A DNA stretch of 64,000 nucleotides from Mycolicibacterium anyangense (GTDB lineage Bacteria > Actinomycetota > Actinomycetes > Mycobacteriales > Mycobacteriaceae). The notes beneath the pieces are model-generated. The model did not search any database and was not told the DNA's origin. It saw only the letters and a list, made by a program, of their open reading frames with translations. Every line of letters begins with the position of its first letter. Within the stretch, counting starts at the first letter, position 1. Made by a program: the position numbers and the translations under genes. Shown here piece after piece: positions 24,668 to 33,004 of this stretch. The stretch covers positions 62,001-126,000 of the forward strand of contig NZ_AP022620.1 in assembly GCF_010731855.1 (NCBI RefSeq), read 5' to 3'.

Positions 24668-25622
24668 CTTCCTGGCGATCTCCGTCTCCCAGCGTTGGCA
24701 TGACTTCTGGCATGGCGACATCGGCGAATGGATCCTGACCCGGGGGCTGCGGATCGCCCTGCTGCTCATCGGCGGGCTGCTGGCCGCGCGGTTCATCAAC
24801 TGGGCCGCCCAGCGGATCAGCCGCCGCATCGACGCCGACTTCCGGGAAAGCGACGCGCTGGTGCGCTCCGAGAGCGCCAAACACCGCCAGGCCGTCGCCT
24901 CGGTGATCTCCTACGTCGCGATCGCCCTGCTGGCGGTCATGGTCGCCGTCGAGGTCACCGACGTGCTGGCGATCCCGGTGAGCTCGTTGGTCGCACCGGC
25001 AGCCGTGCTGGGTGCGGCGCTGGGTTTCGGTGCCCAGCGCATCGTGCAGGACCTGCTGTCGGGGTTCTTCATCATCACCGAGAAGCAGTACGGCTTCGGT
25101 GACCTGGTGTCGCTGACCGTGGCCGGTATCGCCAAGGAGGCCACCGGCACGGTCGAGGACGTCACGTTGCGGGTGACCAAGCTGCGATCGCCGGAGGGGG
25201 AGATGCTGACGATCCCCAACGGGCAGATCGTCAAGACCCAGAACCTGTCCAAGGACTGGGCGCGGGCGGTCATCGACATCCCGGTGCCGACCACCGCCGA
25301 CCTCAATCTGGTGAACCAGGTGCTGCACGGGGTATCCGATACCGCGATGGCCGACCCCGGGCTCAAGGACCTGCTGCTGGACGCCCCACAACTGATGGGT
25401 GTGGAGAGCATCGAACTCGACACCGTGAACCTGCGGATGGTGGCGCGCACGCTGCCCGGTAAGCAGTTCGAGGTGGGCCGCAAGCTGCGCGTGCTGGTGA
25501 TCGCCGCGCTCTACCGGGCCGGCATCGTCAGCCCCGGCGACAGCGCACCGATGGTCGAGGCGCTGGTGCACCCGGCGACCGCCGGCGGCGCCGAGGAAAC
25601 CCAGGGGCCGGTGCAGAAGTGA
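24654..25622 (+). CDS. MscS family mechanosensitive channel
   Basis: A 322-residue membrane protein of the MscS family (Rv3104c-type). Three N-terminal helices include [20 protein letters not shown] and [20 protein letters not shown], and the pore-lining third helix with conserved small residues is [20 protein letters not shown]. It continues into the beta domain signature [18 protein letters not shown] and [21 protein letters not shown] choose ATG 24654 ([19 protein letters not shown]), which overlaps the prfB end by 14 bp; upstream in-frame sequence is inside prfB. Role: osmotic safety valve in the cytoplasmic membrane. Confidence 0.9.
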   Translation: MTTNSFLAISVSQRWHDFWHGDIGEWILTRGLRIALLLIGGLLAARFINWAAQRISRRIDADFRESDALVRSESAKHRQAVASVISYVAIALLAVMVAVEVTDVLAIPVSSLVAPAAVLGAALGFGAQRIVQDLLSGFFIITEKQYGFGDLVSLTVAGIAKEATGTVEDVTLRVTKLRSPEGEMLTIPNGQIVKTQNLSKDWARAVIDIPVPTTADLNLVNQVLHGVSDTAMADPGLKDLLLDAPQLMGVESIELDTVNLRMVARTLPGKQFEVGRKLRVLVIAALYRAGIVSPGDSAPMVEALVHPATAGGAEETQGPVQK

Positions 25623-26110
25623 AGCTGATCCCGAGCCGCAAAGAGGGCCGCAGCTGGCCGAACTACATCTTCGGGCGCATGCGGACCTCCACCGCCGCGC
25701 TGCTGATCGCATTCATCGCCATCTGGTGGCTCTACGAGACCTACCAGCCGCAGAGCCAACCCGAGGCCCCGGCCACCCAGATCGTTCCGCCCGGGTTCAT
25801 CCCCGATCCGTCCTACACCTGGGTGCCGCGCACCGACGTCCAGCGGCGCACCCAGACGCCGACGACCACCACCACGACCACCAGCGAGACGCCGACCACG
25901 ACGACCTCGGCCACCGAGCCGACATCGCCCGGGGAGACTCCGAGCTCGCCGACGTCGCCGACCACCCCGACGTCGCCCACACCGCCGACGGCGACCACCC
26001 CGGCGCTGCCCGGAGTGCCGCCCGCACCCGGCGCGCCCAGCCCGAGCCCCACCCCGTCACCTGCGCCCGGGCAGGGGCCGATGTCGACGCCCGCCGCGCC
26101 GACGCAGTAG
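25619..26110 (+). CDS. Membrane-anchored proline/threonine-rich protein (Rv3103c-type)
   Basis: A 163-residue protein with a short cytoplasmic N-terminus ([20 protein letters not shown]), one transmembrane helix ([20 protein letters not shown]) and a conserved patch [20 protein letters not shown]. From about residue 78 on it is low-complexity sequence of Thr, Pro and Ser that probably spans the cell wall. It starts at GTG 25619, overlapping the previous stop as GTGA, and sits between the channel and ftsE. No enzymatic motif is visible. By position it may connect the FtsEX complex or the envelope, but that is only inference. Confidence 0.88.
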   Translation: MKLIPSRKEGRSWPNYIFGRMRTSTAALLIAFIAIWWLYETYQPQSQPEAPATQIVPPGFIPDPSYTWVPRTDVQRRTQTPTTTTTTTSETPTTTTSATEPTSPGETPSSPTSPTTPTSPTPPTATTPALPGVPPAPGAPSPSPTPSPAPGQGPMSTPAAPTQ

Positions 26111-26145
26111 CCGACGCTGTCAGCGGGCTACACTGGCGTGCCGTG

Positions 26146-26835
26146 ATGATCACCCTTGACCATGTCTCCAAGCAGTACAAGTCGTCGGCTCGACCAGCCC
26201 TCGACAATGTCAGCGTCAAGATCGACAAGGGTGAGTTCGTCTTCCTCATCGGTCCGTCCGGCTCGGGCAAGTCGACGTTCATGCGGCTGCTGCTCGCCGA
26301 GGAGACGCCGACCTCCGGTGAGATCCAGGTGTCGAAGTTCCACGTCAACAAGCTCTCCGGTCGGCACATCCCGAAACTGCGCCAGGTGATCGGCTGCGTG
26401 TTCCAGGATTTCCGGCTGCTGCAGCAGAAGACGGTCTTCGACAACGTCGCCTTCGCGCTGGAGGTGATCGGCAAGAAGCCCGACACCATCAACAAGGTGG
26501 TGCCCGACGTGCTGGAGATGGTCGGCCTGTCCGGCAAGGCCAACCGGCTGCCCGCCGAACTGTCCGGCGGTGAGCAGCAGCGCGTGGCGATTGCCCGAGC
26601 CTTCGTCAACCGACCCCTGGTGTTGCTCGCCGACGAACCCACCGGAAACCTCGACCCCGACACCAGCAAGGACATCATGGACCTGCTCGAACGGATCAAC
26701 CGGACGGGCACCACGGTGTTGATGGCTACCCACGACCACCACATCGTCGACTCCATGCGCCAGCGCGTGGTCGAGCTGTCCCTGGGCCGGCTCGTGCGCG
26801 ACGAGCAGCGTGGTGTCTACGGAATGGATCGTTAA
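26146..26835 (+). CDS. ftsE: Cell division ATP-binding protein FtsE
   Basis: A 229-residue ABC ATPase that, with FtsX, couples ATP hydrolysis to activation of peptidoglycan hydrolases at the septum. It starts [20 protein letters not shown]. Walker A is [17 protein letters not shown], the Q-loop is [17 protein letters not shown], the signature is [19 protein letters not shown], Walker B is [12 protein letters not shown] and the H-loop is [15 protein letters not shown] 26146 is chosen to match the family start; a GTG three bases earlier is possible. A TACACT -10-like motif lies at 26129-26134. The gene ends directly against ftsX. Confidence 0.96.
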   Translation: MITLDHVSKQYKSSARPALDNVSVKIDKGEFVFLIGPSGSGKSTFMRLLLAEETPTSGEIQVSKFHVNKLSGRHIPKLRQVIGCVFQDFRLLQQKTVFDNVAFALEVIGKKPDTINKVVPDVLEMVGLSGKANRLPAELSGGEQQRVAIARAFVNRPLVLLADEPTGNLDPDTSKDIMDLLERINRTGTTVLMATHDHHIVDSMRQRVVELSLGRLVRDEQRGVYGMDR

Positions 26836-27732
26836 GTGCGCTTCGGCTTCCTGATCAACGAGGTCTACACCGGACTTCGCCGCAACGTCACCATGACCGT
26901 GGCGATGATCGTCACCACGGCGATCTCGCTGGGGTTGTTCGGTGGTGGCCTGCTGGTGCTGCGACTGGCCGACCAGTCCCGCCACATCTACCTCGACCGT
27001 GTCGAGAGCCAGGTGTTCCTGACCAACGACATCTCGGCCAACGATCCGACCTGTGACGGCGACGTGTGCAAGGCGCTGCGCACCAAGATCGAAGGCCGCG
27101 ACGACGTGAAGTCGGTGCGCTTCCTCAACCAGGCCGACGCCTACAACGACGCGATCGCCAAGAACCCTCAGTTCAAGGACCTGGCGAGCAAGGACGCGTT
27201 CCCGGCGTCGTTCATCGTCAAGCTCGACAATCCCGAGCAGCACAAGGACTTCGACGCCGCGATGCAGGGTCAGCCCGGCGTGCTGAACGTGCTCAACCAG
27301 AAGGAACTCATCGACCGGTTGTTCGCCGTCCTCGACGGGCTGTCGAGCGTGGCGTTCGCCGTGGCCGTCGTTCAAGCGATCGGTGCGGTTCTGTTGATCG
27401 CCAACATGGTTCAAGTCACGGCCTACACCAGACGCACCGAGATCGGCATCATGCGCATGGTCGGTGCCACCCGCTGGTACACCCAGCTTCCGTTCCTGCT
27501 CGAGGCGGTGATCGCCGCGCTGATCGGTGTGGTGTTCGCGGTCGGCGGCCTGATCGTGGTGCGGGCGCTGTTCCTGGAGAAGGCTCTCGACCAGTTCTAT
27601 CGAGCCAACCTCATCGCGAAGGTCAACTACGCGGACATTCTGTATTTCGTCACCCCGTGGCTGGTCCTGCTGGGTGTCGCGATGTCCGGAATCACCGCTT
27701 ACGTCACGTTGCGCCTGTACGTGCGGAGGTAG
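26836..27732 (+). CDS. ftsX: Cell division protein FtsX
   Basis: A 298-residue permease-like partner of FtsE with four transmembrane helices and a large extracytoplasmic loop. The first helix is [20 protein letters not shown] and the loop contains the short disulfide motif [20 protein letters not shown] typical of mycobacterial FtsX, which contacts the peptidoglycan hydrolase RipC. Later helices include [20 protein letters not shown] and [20 protein letters not shown]. It starts at GTG 26836 directly after the ftsE stop and is followed by smpB two bases after its own stop. Confidence 0.95.
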   Translation: MRFGFLINEVYTGLRRNVTMTVAMIVTTAISLGLFGGGLLVLRLADQSRHIYLDRVESQVFLTNDISANDPTCDGDVCKALRTKIEGRDDVKSVRFLNQADAYNDAIAKNPQFKDLASKDAFPASFIVKLDNPEQHKDFDAAMQGQPGVLNVLNQKELIDRLFAVLDGLSSVAFAVAVVQAIGAVLLIANMVQVTAYTRRTEIGIMRMVGATRWYTQLPFLLEAVIAALIGVVFAVGGLIVVRALFLEKALDQFYRANLIAKVNYADILYFVTPWLVLLGVAMSGITAYVTLRLYVRR

Positions 27733-27734
27733 TG

Positions 27735-28241
27735 GTGTCCAAGAAGCCGCCGGCCAACAAGGCAGGCGATGTCCCGGGTGGCAAGAAGGTGGTCGCCACC
27801 AACCGCAAGGCGCGCCATAACTACGCCATCCTCGACACCTACGAAGCCGGTGTCGTGCTGCAGGGCACCGAGGTCAAGAGCCTGCGTGAGGGGCAGGCGT
27901 CGCTGGCCGACGCCTTCGCCACCGTCGACGACGGTGAGATCTGGCTGCGTAACCTGCACATCCCGGAGTATCACCACGGCACCTGGACCAACCACGCACC
28001 GCGCCGCAACCGCAAACTGTTGTTGCACCGCAAGCAGATCGATCAACTGGTCGGCAAGATCCGCGACGGCAACCTGACCCTGGTGCCGTTGTCGCTGTAC
28101 TTCACCGAGGGCAAGGTCAAGGTCGAACTGGCGCTGGCCCGCGGTAAACAAGCTCACGACAAACGGCAGGACATGGCCCGCCGCGACGCGCAGCGTGAGG
28201 TGGTTCGGGAACTGGGCAGGCGCGCCAAGGGCATGTCCTGA
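27735..28241 (+). CDS. smpB: SsrA-binding protein SmpB
   Basis: SmpB (168 residues) binds tmRNA and delivers it to stalled ribosomes for trans-translation. It starts [20 protein letters not shown]; the core includes [39 protein letters not shown] and [20 protein letters not shown], and the basic C-terminal tail that enters the decoding centre is [22 protein letters not shown] 27735 is preferred, with GGAGG 6 bases upstream; an overlapping GTG at 27732 would add one residue. Its RNA partner ssrA lies about 3.9 kb downstream on the same strand. Confidence 0.96.
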   Translation: MSKKPPANKAGDVPGGKKVVATNRKARHNYAILDTYEAGVVLQGTEVKSLREGQASLADAFATVDDGEIWLRNLHIPEYHHGTWTNHAPRRNRKLLLHRKQIDQLVGKIRDGNLTLVPLSLYFTEGKVKVELALARGKQAHDKRQDMARRDAQREVVRELGRRAKGMS

Positions 28242-29083
28242 TCGGGATCCTCCTGGCGCTGGCCTCGGCGATCGGGTACGGCGTCAGCGATTTCGTCGGC
28301 GGTATCGCCTCCCGGCGGGTGGCCGCCCTGCGGGTCGTGCTGGTCTCGTATCCGATTGCGATGGTTCTGCTCGGATTGCTCGCGGCTGTCGTCGGCGGCA
28401 CGTTGTCCACCCCGGCGATCGTGTGGGGTCTGTTGTGCGGGGTCAGCCAGGCCTTCGGGGTCTGGTGGTTCTACGCCGCGCTCGGGTCGGGCCCGATCTC
28501 GGTGGTCTCACCGTTGACCGCGGTGCTGGTGGCCGCTGTTCCGGTGGGTGTCGGTCTGGCGCTGGGGGAGCGCCCCGGCGCGGTGGCCGGAGCCGGCACG
28601 GTGCTTGCCCTGCTGGCCGTCGTGCTGGTCAGCCGCGAGACCACCGACGAGGACGTGAGTCCGCACCGGTTCACCACGACGGTGGCCTGGCTGACGGTCG
28701 GCTCGGGTCTGGCGTTCGGGATGAACTTCGTGTTGATCCACCAGGCGCCGGCCGCGGCCGGGCTGTGGCCGCTGTTCTTCGCCCGGCTGTCGGCCACCGC
28801 GATCGTGCTCGCGGTGGCCGCCTTCACGGGCAATTTCCGTGCGCCGCACGGTCTTCCGCTTCGGCTGGCCGTGGCGGCCGCGCTGCTGGACACCGGGGCC
28901 AATGTGGCGATGCTGTTGGCGTTGCAGGCCTCCATGCTGTCGCTGGCTGGGGTGCTGATGGCGTTGTACCCGGCGGCCACGGTGCTGCTGGCGATCGTCG
29001 TGCTACGTGAGCGGGTCACCCGCTGGCAGGTGGTGGGCATGGTGCTGGCGCTGACGGCCGTGGTGATGATCTCCGTGCACTAG
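28238..29083 (+). CDS. EamA/DMT family permease, probable CTG start
   Basis: A drug/metabolite-type permease with about 10 transmembrane helices arranged as two EamA repeats. The first standard in-frame start is GTG 28319, but that deletes the first helix: the sequence just upstream in frame encodes [20 protein letters not shown], the classic EamA helix 1. The frame has no ATG, GTG or TTG there back to a stop at 28196. CTG at 28238 overlaps the smpB stop as CTGA, the same 4-bp coupling geometry as ATGA/GTGA elsewhere in this genome, and AAGGG lies 6 bases upstream. I therefore set the start at CTG 28238 (281 residues). The substrate is unknown. Confidence 0.85.
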   Translation: MIGILLALASAIGYGVSDFVGGIASRRVAALRVVLVSYPIAMVLLGLLAAVVGGTLSTPAIVWGLLCGVSQAFGVWWFYAALGSGPISVVSPLTAVLVAAVPVGVGLALGERPGAVAGAGTVLALLAVVLVSRETTDEDVSPHRFTTTVAWLTVGSGLAFGMNFVLIHQAPAAAGLWPLFFARLSATAIVLAVAAFTGNFRAPHGLPLRLAVAAALLDTGANVAMLLALQASMLSLAGVLMALYPAATVLLAIVVLRERVTRWQVVGMVLALTAVVMISVH

Positions 29084-29093
29084 CCCTACAGCC

Positions 29094-30275
29094 CTACCGC
29101 AGCGTTTCGCTGGGGACGTCGAAGCGATCCTGATAGGCGCGGAACCGCTCCCGCAATTCGCCGGCGTCCAGGCCGGTATCCGCCCAGGTGTAGCGATTGC
29201 CCCCGCCGTCACCGGGATTGGCCGAAAGATGCGCCCGCATCCGCTTCTCGGCCTGCGGGGTGAGGTCACGGCCGATGCGCTCGTAGACCGCGCCGATCGT
29301 CGCGAACGGATCTTTCATGAAGTCGGCGAAGCGGACGTGGATGATCCGCTCGGCGCCCGGCAGCCCACCGTCGACCCACTGCATCAGGCGTTCGAGCCCG
29401 AGGACGTTCTCCTCGGCGCACTGCCTGGCCACCCGCGCCACGGTGGAATTGTCGCTGGCCAGCTTCTGCAGGTACGCCATCAGGGCGCTGATCGAGGAGA
29501 TCACCACCAGGGGATCGCGGTGGGTCTGCACCAGGATCGCATCCGGGTACTCGGCCAGCACCTTGTCCAGATTCCACAGATGCGCGGGGCTCTTCAGCAA
29601 CCACTGACCCGGTACGCCGGACTGCAAGTGCTGCAGGAACTTCCGGTGATATCGGTAAGCGGCCGCGTGATCGGCCTCGTGCATCAGCCAACGCTGGTAG
29701 CCGGGCAGGAAGTACTGGGTGCTGTAGGTCATGCTGCAGAAGGTGCCCATGGTGATCCGCACGCATTCCTGGCCGCCGCGCGCACTCATCGGATGGAACT
29801 TCATGAAGCCCGGGTTGAGTTGCTCACTGATCTCGAGAGCGGCCTCGGTCTGGGCGATTCGCGGATCGGTCTCGTAGGTCTGCGGCTGCGGTACCGGGAA
29901 GGGCTGGTCGACCTCCCACGTCAGCGGCGCCCGCAGGTCGGGGTCCTGGGTCAACAGGTCGTAGAGGATGGTGGTGCCAGTGCGGGGCTGGCCCAGGATG
30001 ATGATCGGGCGCTCGATCTTCTCCTGCGCGATCTCGGGATGCTCCCGGCGCCACGCGGTGATCTGCAGGCGGTTGCGCAGCGGCGCGATGACGTCGGCTG
30101 CCGCAATCTCCACGCCGATCGGAGACAGGTCGTCGGCCTCGATGAACGCTTCCAGCAGGCGGTCCAGGTTCTCGCGCCACCCGTCGTCGTCGCCGAAGTC
30201 GTCGCTGCCGGCTAGTTCGTACGCCTGCTCGATCAGCTTGTCGGCATCCAGGCGGGCGGTGATCGCACTGGTCAT
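29094..30275 (-). CDS. Sulfotransferase family protein
   Basis: A 393-residue PAPS-dependent sulfotransferase of the Sulfotransfer_3 type, common in mycobacteria. The PAPS 5'-phosphosulfate loop is IIILGQPRTGTTILYDLLTQ, and the 3'-phosphate-binding segment is ILVQTHRDPLVVISSISALM. KFHPMSARGGQECVRITMG contains residues often near the acceptor site. It starts at ATG 30273-30275, overlapping the DUF1214 stop as ATGA, so the two genes are coupled. The acceptor is unknown; lipids or sterol-like molecules are acceptors for some mycobacterial homologues. Confidence 0.88.
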   Translation of the reverse strand: MTSAITARLDADKLIEQAYELAGSDDFGDDDGWRENLDRLLEAFIEADDLSPIGVEIAAADVIAPLRNRLQITAWRREHPEIAQEKIERPIIILGQPRTGTTILYDLLTQDPDLRAPLTWEVDQPFPVPQPQTYETDPRIAQTEAALEISEQLNPGFMKFHPMSARGGQECVRITMGTFCSMTYSTQYFLPGYQRWLMHEADHAAAYRYHRKFLQHLQSGVPGQWLLKSPAHLWNLDKVLAEYPDAILVQTHRDPLVVISSISALMAYLQKLASDNSTVARVARQCAEENVLGLERLMQWVDGGLPGAERIIHVRFADFMKDPFATIGAVYERIGRDLTPQAEKRMRAHLSANPGDGGGNRYTWADTGLDAGELRERFRAYQDRFDVPSETLR

Positions 30276-31354
30276 CGCACGGCCTCCTTCGCCACGAGGC
30301 GGGTGCTGACCTCCGGGGCGGTGGGTTGGTCGAGCCAGCGCAGCGTGACGAATCCCCGTGTGCGCCCGCCGGTGTCGAGCCAATAGCCGTCACCGGTGTC
30401 CTGCGCGCCGATGTTGATCCGGATGAGGCCGTCCGGGCCGGAGTCCACGCCCTTGTTGGTCACCGAACTCGACGTGCGCAACGGCTCCGGGCATTCATGC
30501 CACAGGCTCTCCAATGTGACTGCCCAGTAACGGGTTTCGGGCGGGGTGAACTCGAGTTGCAGCGACTCGTTGGGTCGCAGGTCGAACACGCCGAGCATGT
30601 AGAGGTTGTCGGGGGTGGTGTTCTCGCTGCCCAGCGCCTGGGATTCGGAAGTGATCAGTACGTTGGGCGTGTCGAGAAGGTCTGGTCGCACGGTGCGGTG
30701 CAGGGTGGTCAGCTTGACGATCATCCAGTCCATGGCGGTCAGCTGTTCGGCGAACACGTCATCGGTGATCGGCTGCGGCCGCCGCGGCGGCCCGAGTAGT
30801 TCGATGCTCAGCTGGACCGGAATTGCGGTGGTCGCTTCGGCGATGTACTCGCGCACCACGATCGAGCTGGCGTCGTCGGGAATCTGCACCCAGGTGGCTC
30901 CGGCGAGGTCGTCGTCGGAGGGCGCGGTGGCCGAGAAGACCAGGCTGAAATGCCCGTCCTCGTCGAGCGCGAGGTCGCGGTCGGAGACGTAGTTGCTCAT
31001 CCGGCGCGGGTTGAGGCCGGTGCCGGCGAGTACCTGGATGCCGAGATAGGTGGACGTGCCGCGGGTGCCGGTCACTCGGTAGGCGCGGTCGCCGCTGATA
31101 CTGGCCAGCGGGTAGGTGCCGTGCGGGTTGGGGCCGCCGACGTAGCGCTGCGGGGTGGTCATCTGGACGAAATGGGGGTCGTCGAGATCAGCGTCGATGG
31201 TGAGCTCGGTACACAGGGCCGTCACCCGGTTGAGTACCCGAAGGCCTTCCAGGAGTTCGCGTTCGTCGCGGGCGTCCTGCTTGATCTGCTCTGTGCTGTC
31301 GTCGAGCACCTTACGAACGAAACACCATGCCTCCAAGGATTTTTCGACACCCAT
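30272..31354 (-). CDS. DUF1214-domain protein
   Basis: A 360-residue protein without signal peptide or transmembrane helix. The C-terminal half carries the DUF1214-like features around LQLEFTPPETRYWAVTLESL, GLIRINIGAQDTGDGYWLDT and GGRTRGFVTLRWLDQP, a beta-rich domain of unknown function. The N-terminal half includes YLGIQVLAGTGLNPRRMSNY. It is encoded 10 bp after the TetR gene and overlaps the sulfotransferase gene, so it is part of a three-gene unit. No catalytic residues can be assigned. Confidence 0.8.
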   Translation of the reverse strand: MGVEKSLEAWCFVRKVLDDSTEQIKQDARDERELLEGLRVLNRVTALCTELTIDADLDDPHFVQMTTPQRYVGGPNPHGTYPLASISGDRAYRVTGTRGTSTYLGIQVLAGTGLNPRRMSNYVSDRDLALDEDGHFSLVFSATAPSDDDLAGATWVQIPDDASSIVVREYIAEATTAIPVQLSIELLGPPRRPQPITDDVFAEQLTAMDWMIVKLTTLHRTVRPDLLDTPNVLITSESQALGSENTTPDNLYMLGVFDLRPNESLQLEFTPPETRYWAVTLESLWHECPEPLRTSSSVTNKGVDSGPDGLIRINIGAQDTGDGYWLDTGGRTRGFVTLRWLDQPTAPEVSTRLVAKEAVR

Positions 31355-31363
31355 GGCCAGCCG

Positions 31364-31957
31364 CTACCTTTCCTCGTCGATCGGTTGAGGCGCCATCGAC
31401 GCGATGGCGCGACAGATCCGGTCATGCAGCGAGCCGCCGTCGCGCAGCCAGTCGTCCAGCGAGATGCGAACCGCGGCCATGGTGAGTGCCCCGATCAGCC
31501 GGGGCCGCGGGTCGTCGACGGTCAGATCGAGCAGGCGCGGGGCGACGGCTTCGGCGATGGCCGCCTCGAAGCTGAGGTAACACAGCAGTGTCCAGGCCCG
31601 CAGACTCAGCGACTCGCGGGTCTGGCGCTCGATCTCGGCGATCTGTCCGTCGATCTGGTCGAATCCCGCCGCGAGTTCGTCGAACGCACCCAGGAGCGCA
31701 TCGGTGGGGGAGAGCTGGTCGGGCTGGCGGCGTACGGCGTCGGTGATCGCGGCGATCCACCGGGCGGTGAAGCCCTCGGCGACGGCGTACTCCTTGGACT
31801 CGAAGTACCGGAAGAAGGTGGCGCGGGCGACCTCGGCCTCGGCGGCGATGCGGTCCGCGCTGACCGCGGCCAGGCCGTCCTGCATTACCAGCTGGGCCGC
31901 CGCGGCGGCCATCCGCTCACGGGTCTGTTGTCGTTTACGCACCCGAAGATTGGACAC
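31364..31957 (-). CDS. TetR family regulator of the DUF1214-sulfotransferase operon
   Basis: A 197-residue TetR protein with the HTH in QTRERMAAAAAQLVMQDGLA and AAVSADRIAAEAEVARATFF followed by RYFESKEYAVAEGF. It is the first gene of the minus-strand unit TetR - DUF1214 - sulfotransferase and probably autoregulates it through the repeat just upstream (31950-31983 area). The ligand is unknown. Confidence 0.88.
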   Translation of the reverse strand: MSNLRVRKRQQTRERMAAAAAQLVMQDGLAAVSADRIAAEAEVARATFFRYFESKEYAVAEGFTARWIAAITDAVRRQPDQLSPTDALLGAFDELAAGFDQIDGQIAEIERQTRESLSLRAWTLLCYLSFEAAIAEAVAPRLLDLTVDDPRPRLIGALTMAAVRISLDDWLRDGGSLHDRICRAIASMAPQPIDEER

Positions 31958-31968
31958 AGTCGCACTGT

Positions 31969-31979
31969 AGACAAAGTCT
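31969..31979 (-). promoter_or_regulatory. Short inverted repeat upstream of the TetR gene
   Basis: AGAC-AAA-GTCT at 31969-31979 lies 12 bp before the TetR start. On the minus strand the surrounding sequence reads TGAGACTTTGTCTA, followed 2 bp later by the similar TGCGACTGTGTCCA, so two related half-symmetric boxes occur in tandem next to the start codon. This fits an autoregulatory TetR site but the symmetry is weak. Confidence 0.4.
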
Positions 31980-32125
31980 CACTTTCTGTTGTCTCTTTCG
32001 CCGAAACCCACAATTGGGCGGAGAATTGCAGGTCAGGACCGCCACAACGTCGATCTCGGCGGGGCTTGGGGCGGGGCTGGCAGTGGCCGGGATTAATGTG
32101 CTTGGGGACGTGGTTGCTTACCGCG

Positions 32126-32131
32126 TACCAT
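32126..32131 (+). promoter_or_regulatory. Putative ssrA promoter -10
   Basis: TACCAT at 32126-32131 matches TAnnnT, with a weak TTGGGG -35 candidate 18 bp upstream (32102-32107). Transcription from about 32138 would give a precursor with roughly 27 extra 5' bases that RNase P would remove to the mature 5' end at 32165. The 200-bp region 31958-32164 shows no gene. Confidence 0.45.
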
Positions 32132-32164
32132 TGAGAGTCCGGTCGAACGTCGGCCGGGGTGCGA

Positions 32165-32532
32165 GGGGCTGAACGGTTTCGACTTCGCGCATCGAATCAA
32201 GGGAAGCGTGCCGGTGCAGGCAAATGACCACCGTAAGCGTCGTTGCAACCAATTAAGCGCCGATTCTCATCAGCGCGACTACGCCCTCGCTGCCTAAGCG
32301 ACGGTGTGTCTGTCAGACCGGGAGCGCCCTCGGCCCGGACCCTGGCATCAGCTAGAGGGACCCACCCACGGGTTCGGTCGCGGAATCCATGGGGACATCA
32401 AACAGCGACTGGGATCGTCATCCTGACTTGTTCGCGTGAGCAGGAGATCCAAGTAGAGACATAGCGAACTGCGCACGGAGAAGCCTCGAGGGAATGCCGT
32501 AGGACCCGGGTTCAATTCCCGGCAGCTCCACC
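32165..32532 (+). ncRNA. ssrA: tmRNA (ssrA)
   Basis: Transfer-messenger RNA of about 368 nt. The 5' end GGGGCTGAACGG pairs with the 3' CAGCTCC to form the alanyl acceptor stem, the T-arm sequence GGGTTCAATTCCC is near the 3' end, and the mRNA-like segment encodes the proteolysis tag ADSHQRDYALAA followed by TAA (resume codon GCC at 32259, stop at 32295-32297). This tag is the one known for mycobacteria. Several pseudoknot-forming GC-rich segments follow the stop. The 3' end is encoded as ACCG, so the terminal A of CCA must be added enzymatically. A strong terminator follows. Confidence 0.97.
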
Positions 32533-32538
32533 GAGAAG

Positions 32539-32568
32539 CAGGCCAGGCCGAAAGGCCTGGCCTGTTTT
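32539..32568 (+). terminator. Intrinsic terminator of ssrA
   Basis: CAGGCCAGGCC (32539-32549) pairs perfectly with GGCCTGGCCTG (32554-32564) around a GAAA tetraloop and is followed by TTTTGTT. It is a textbook factor-independent terminator 6 bp after the tmRNA. Confidence 0.93.
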
Positions 32569-32588
32569 GTTCGGGAAGCGGCTTGGGG

Positions 32589-32915
32589 CTAGTGCTCTAC
32601 CTGCGCGGCCGGTTCATCGGCCAATGCTGCCCCGAGCAGTCGCAGGATCTCGGGGTCGGCAGGGGAGTAATAGACGAATGTGCCTTCGCGGCGGGCTCTC
32701 ACCAAGCCGGCCAGCCGAAGCTTCGCCAAGTGCTGGCTCACCACCGCGGGTGCGGCCCCGGCCAGTTCCGCCAGGCACGCCACCGAGGTCTCGCCTTGGC
32801 CGATGGCCCACAGCAGTTTGATGCGGGTGGGGTCGCTGAGCATGCGAAACGCCTCCGCGGCGCGACCGACTTGATCGTCGGTGGGCATCGAAAAGTCGGG
32901 CAGCGACGTGTGCAC
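32589..32915 (-). CDS. ArsR/SmtB family metal-responsive repressor (KmtR-like)
   Basis: A 108-residue winged-helix regulator. DDQVGRAAEAFRMLSDPTRI, AELAGAAPAVVSQHLAKLRL and AGLVRARREGTFVYYSPADP resemble the mycobacterial Ni/Co sensor KmtR more than NmtR. The C-terminal region is short (ends PAAQVEH), so not all His ligands known for KmtR are present and the metal specificity may differ. GTG 32915 is preceded by a TAGAAT -10 motif (complement of 32922-32927) only 6 bases upstream, so it is probably leaderless. It is divergent from the metal ATPase gene, which it is expected to repress in the absence of metal. Confidence 0.87.
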   Translation of the reverse strand: MHTSLPDFSMPTDDQVGRAAEAFRMLSDPTRIKLLWAIGQGETSVACLAELAGAAPAVVSQHLAKLRLAGLVRARREGTFVYYSPADPEILRLLGAALADEPAAQVEH

Positions 32916-32961
32916 GGGTCGATTCTAACGATGAGTCCGCTGACTGACTGCTATTTTGTAC

Positions 32962-32973
32962 AGCAATATTGCT
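32962..32973. promoter_or_regulatory. Palindrome between the ArsR and P-type ATPase genes
   Basis: AGCAATATTGCT is a 12-bp perfect palindrome in an AT-rich 90-bp divergent gap (32916-33004), which also contains a second imperfect pair around TATGCATGGATACGCACATA (32975-32994). Either could bind the ArsR dimer and block both promoters. Confidence 0.5.
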
Positions 32974-33004
32974 ATATGCATGGATACGCACATATGGTGG
33001 CGGA

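Noticed and set aside
26128..27414. 428-residue minus-strand open frame across ftsE and ftsX
   Set aside because: It spans two well-identified genes and contains only His/Gln/Val-rich shadow sequence.
32243..32464. 73-residue open frame inside the tmRNA
   Set aside because: The region is structural tmRNA; the true reading frame is the 12-residue tag ending at 32297.
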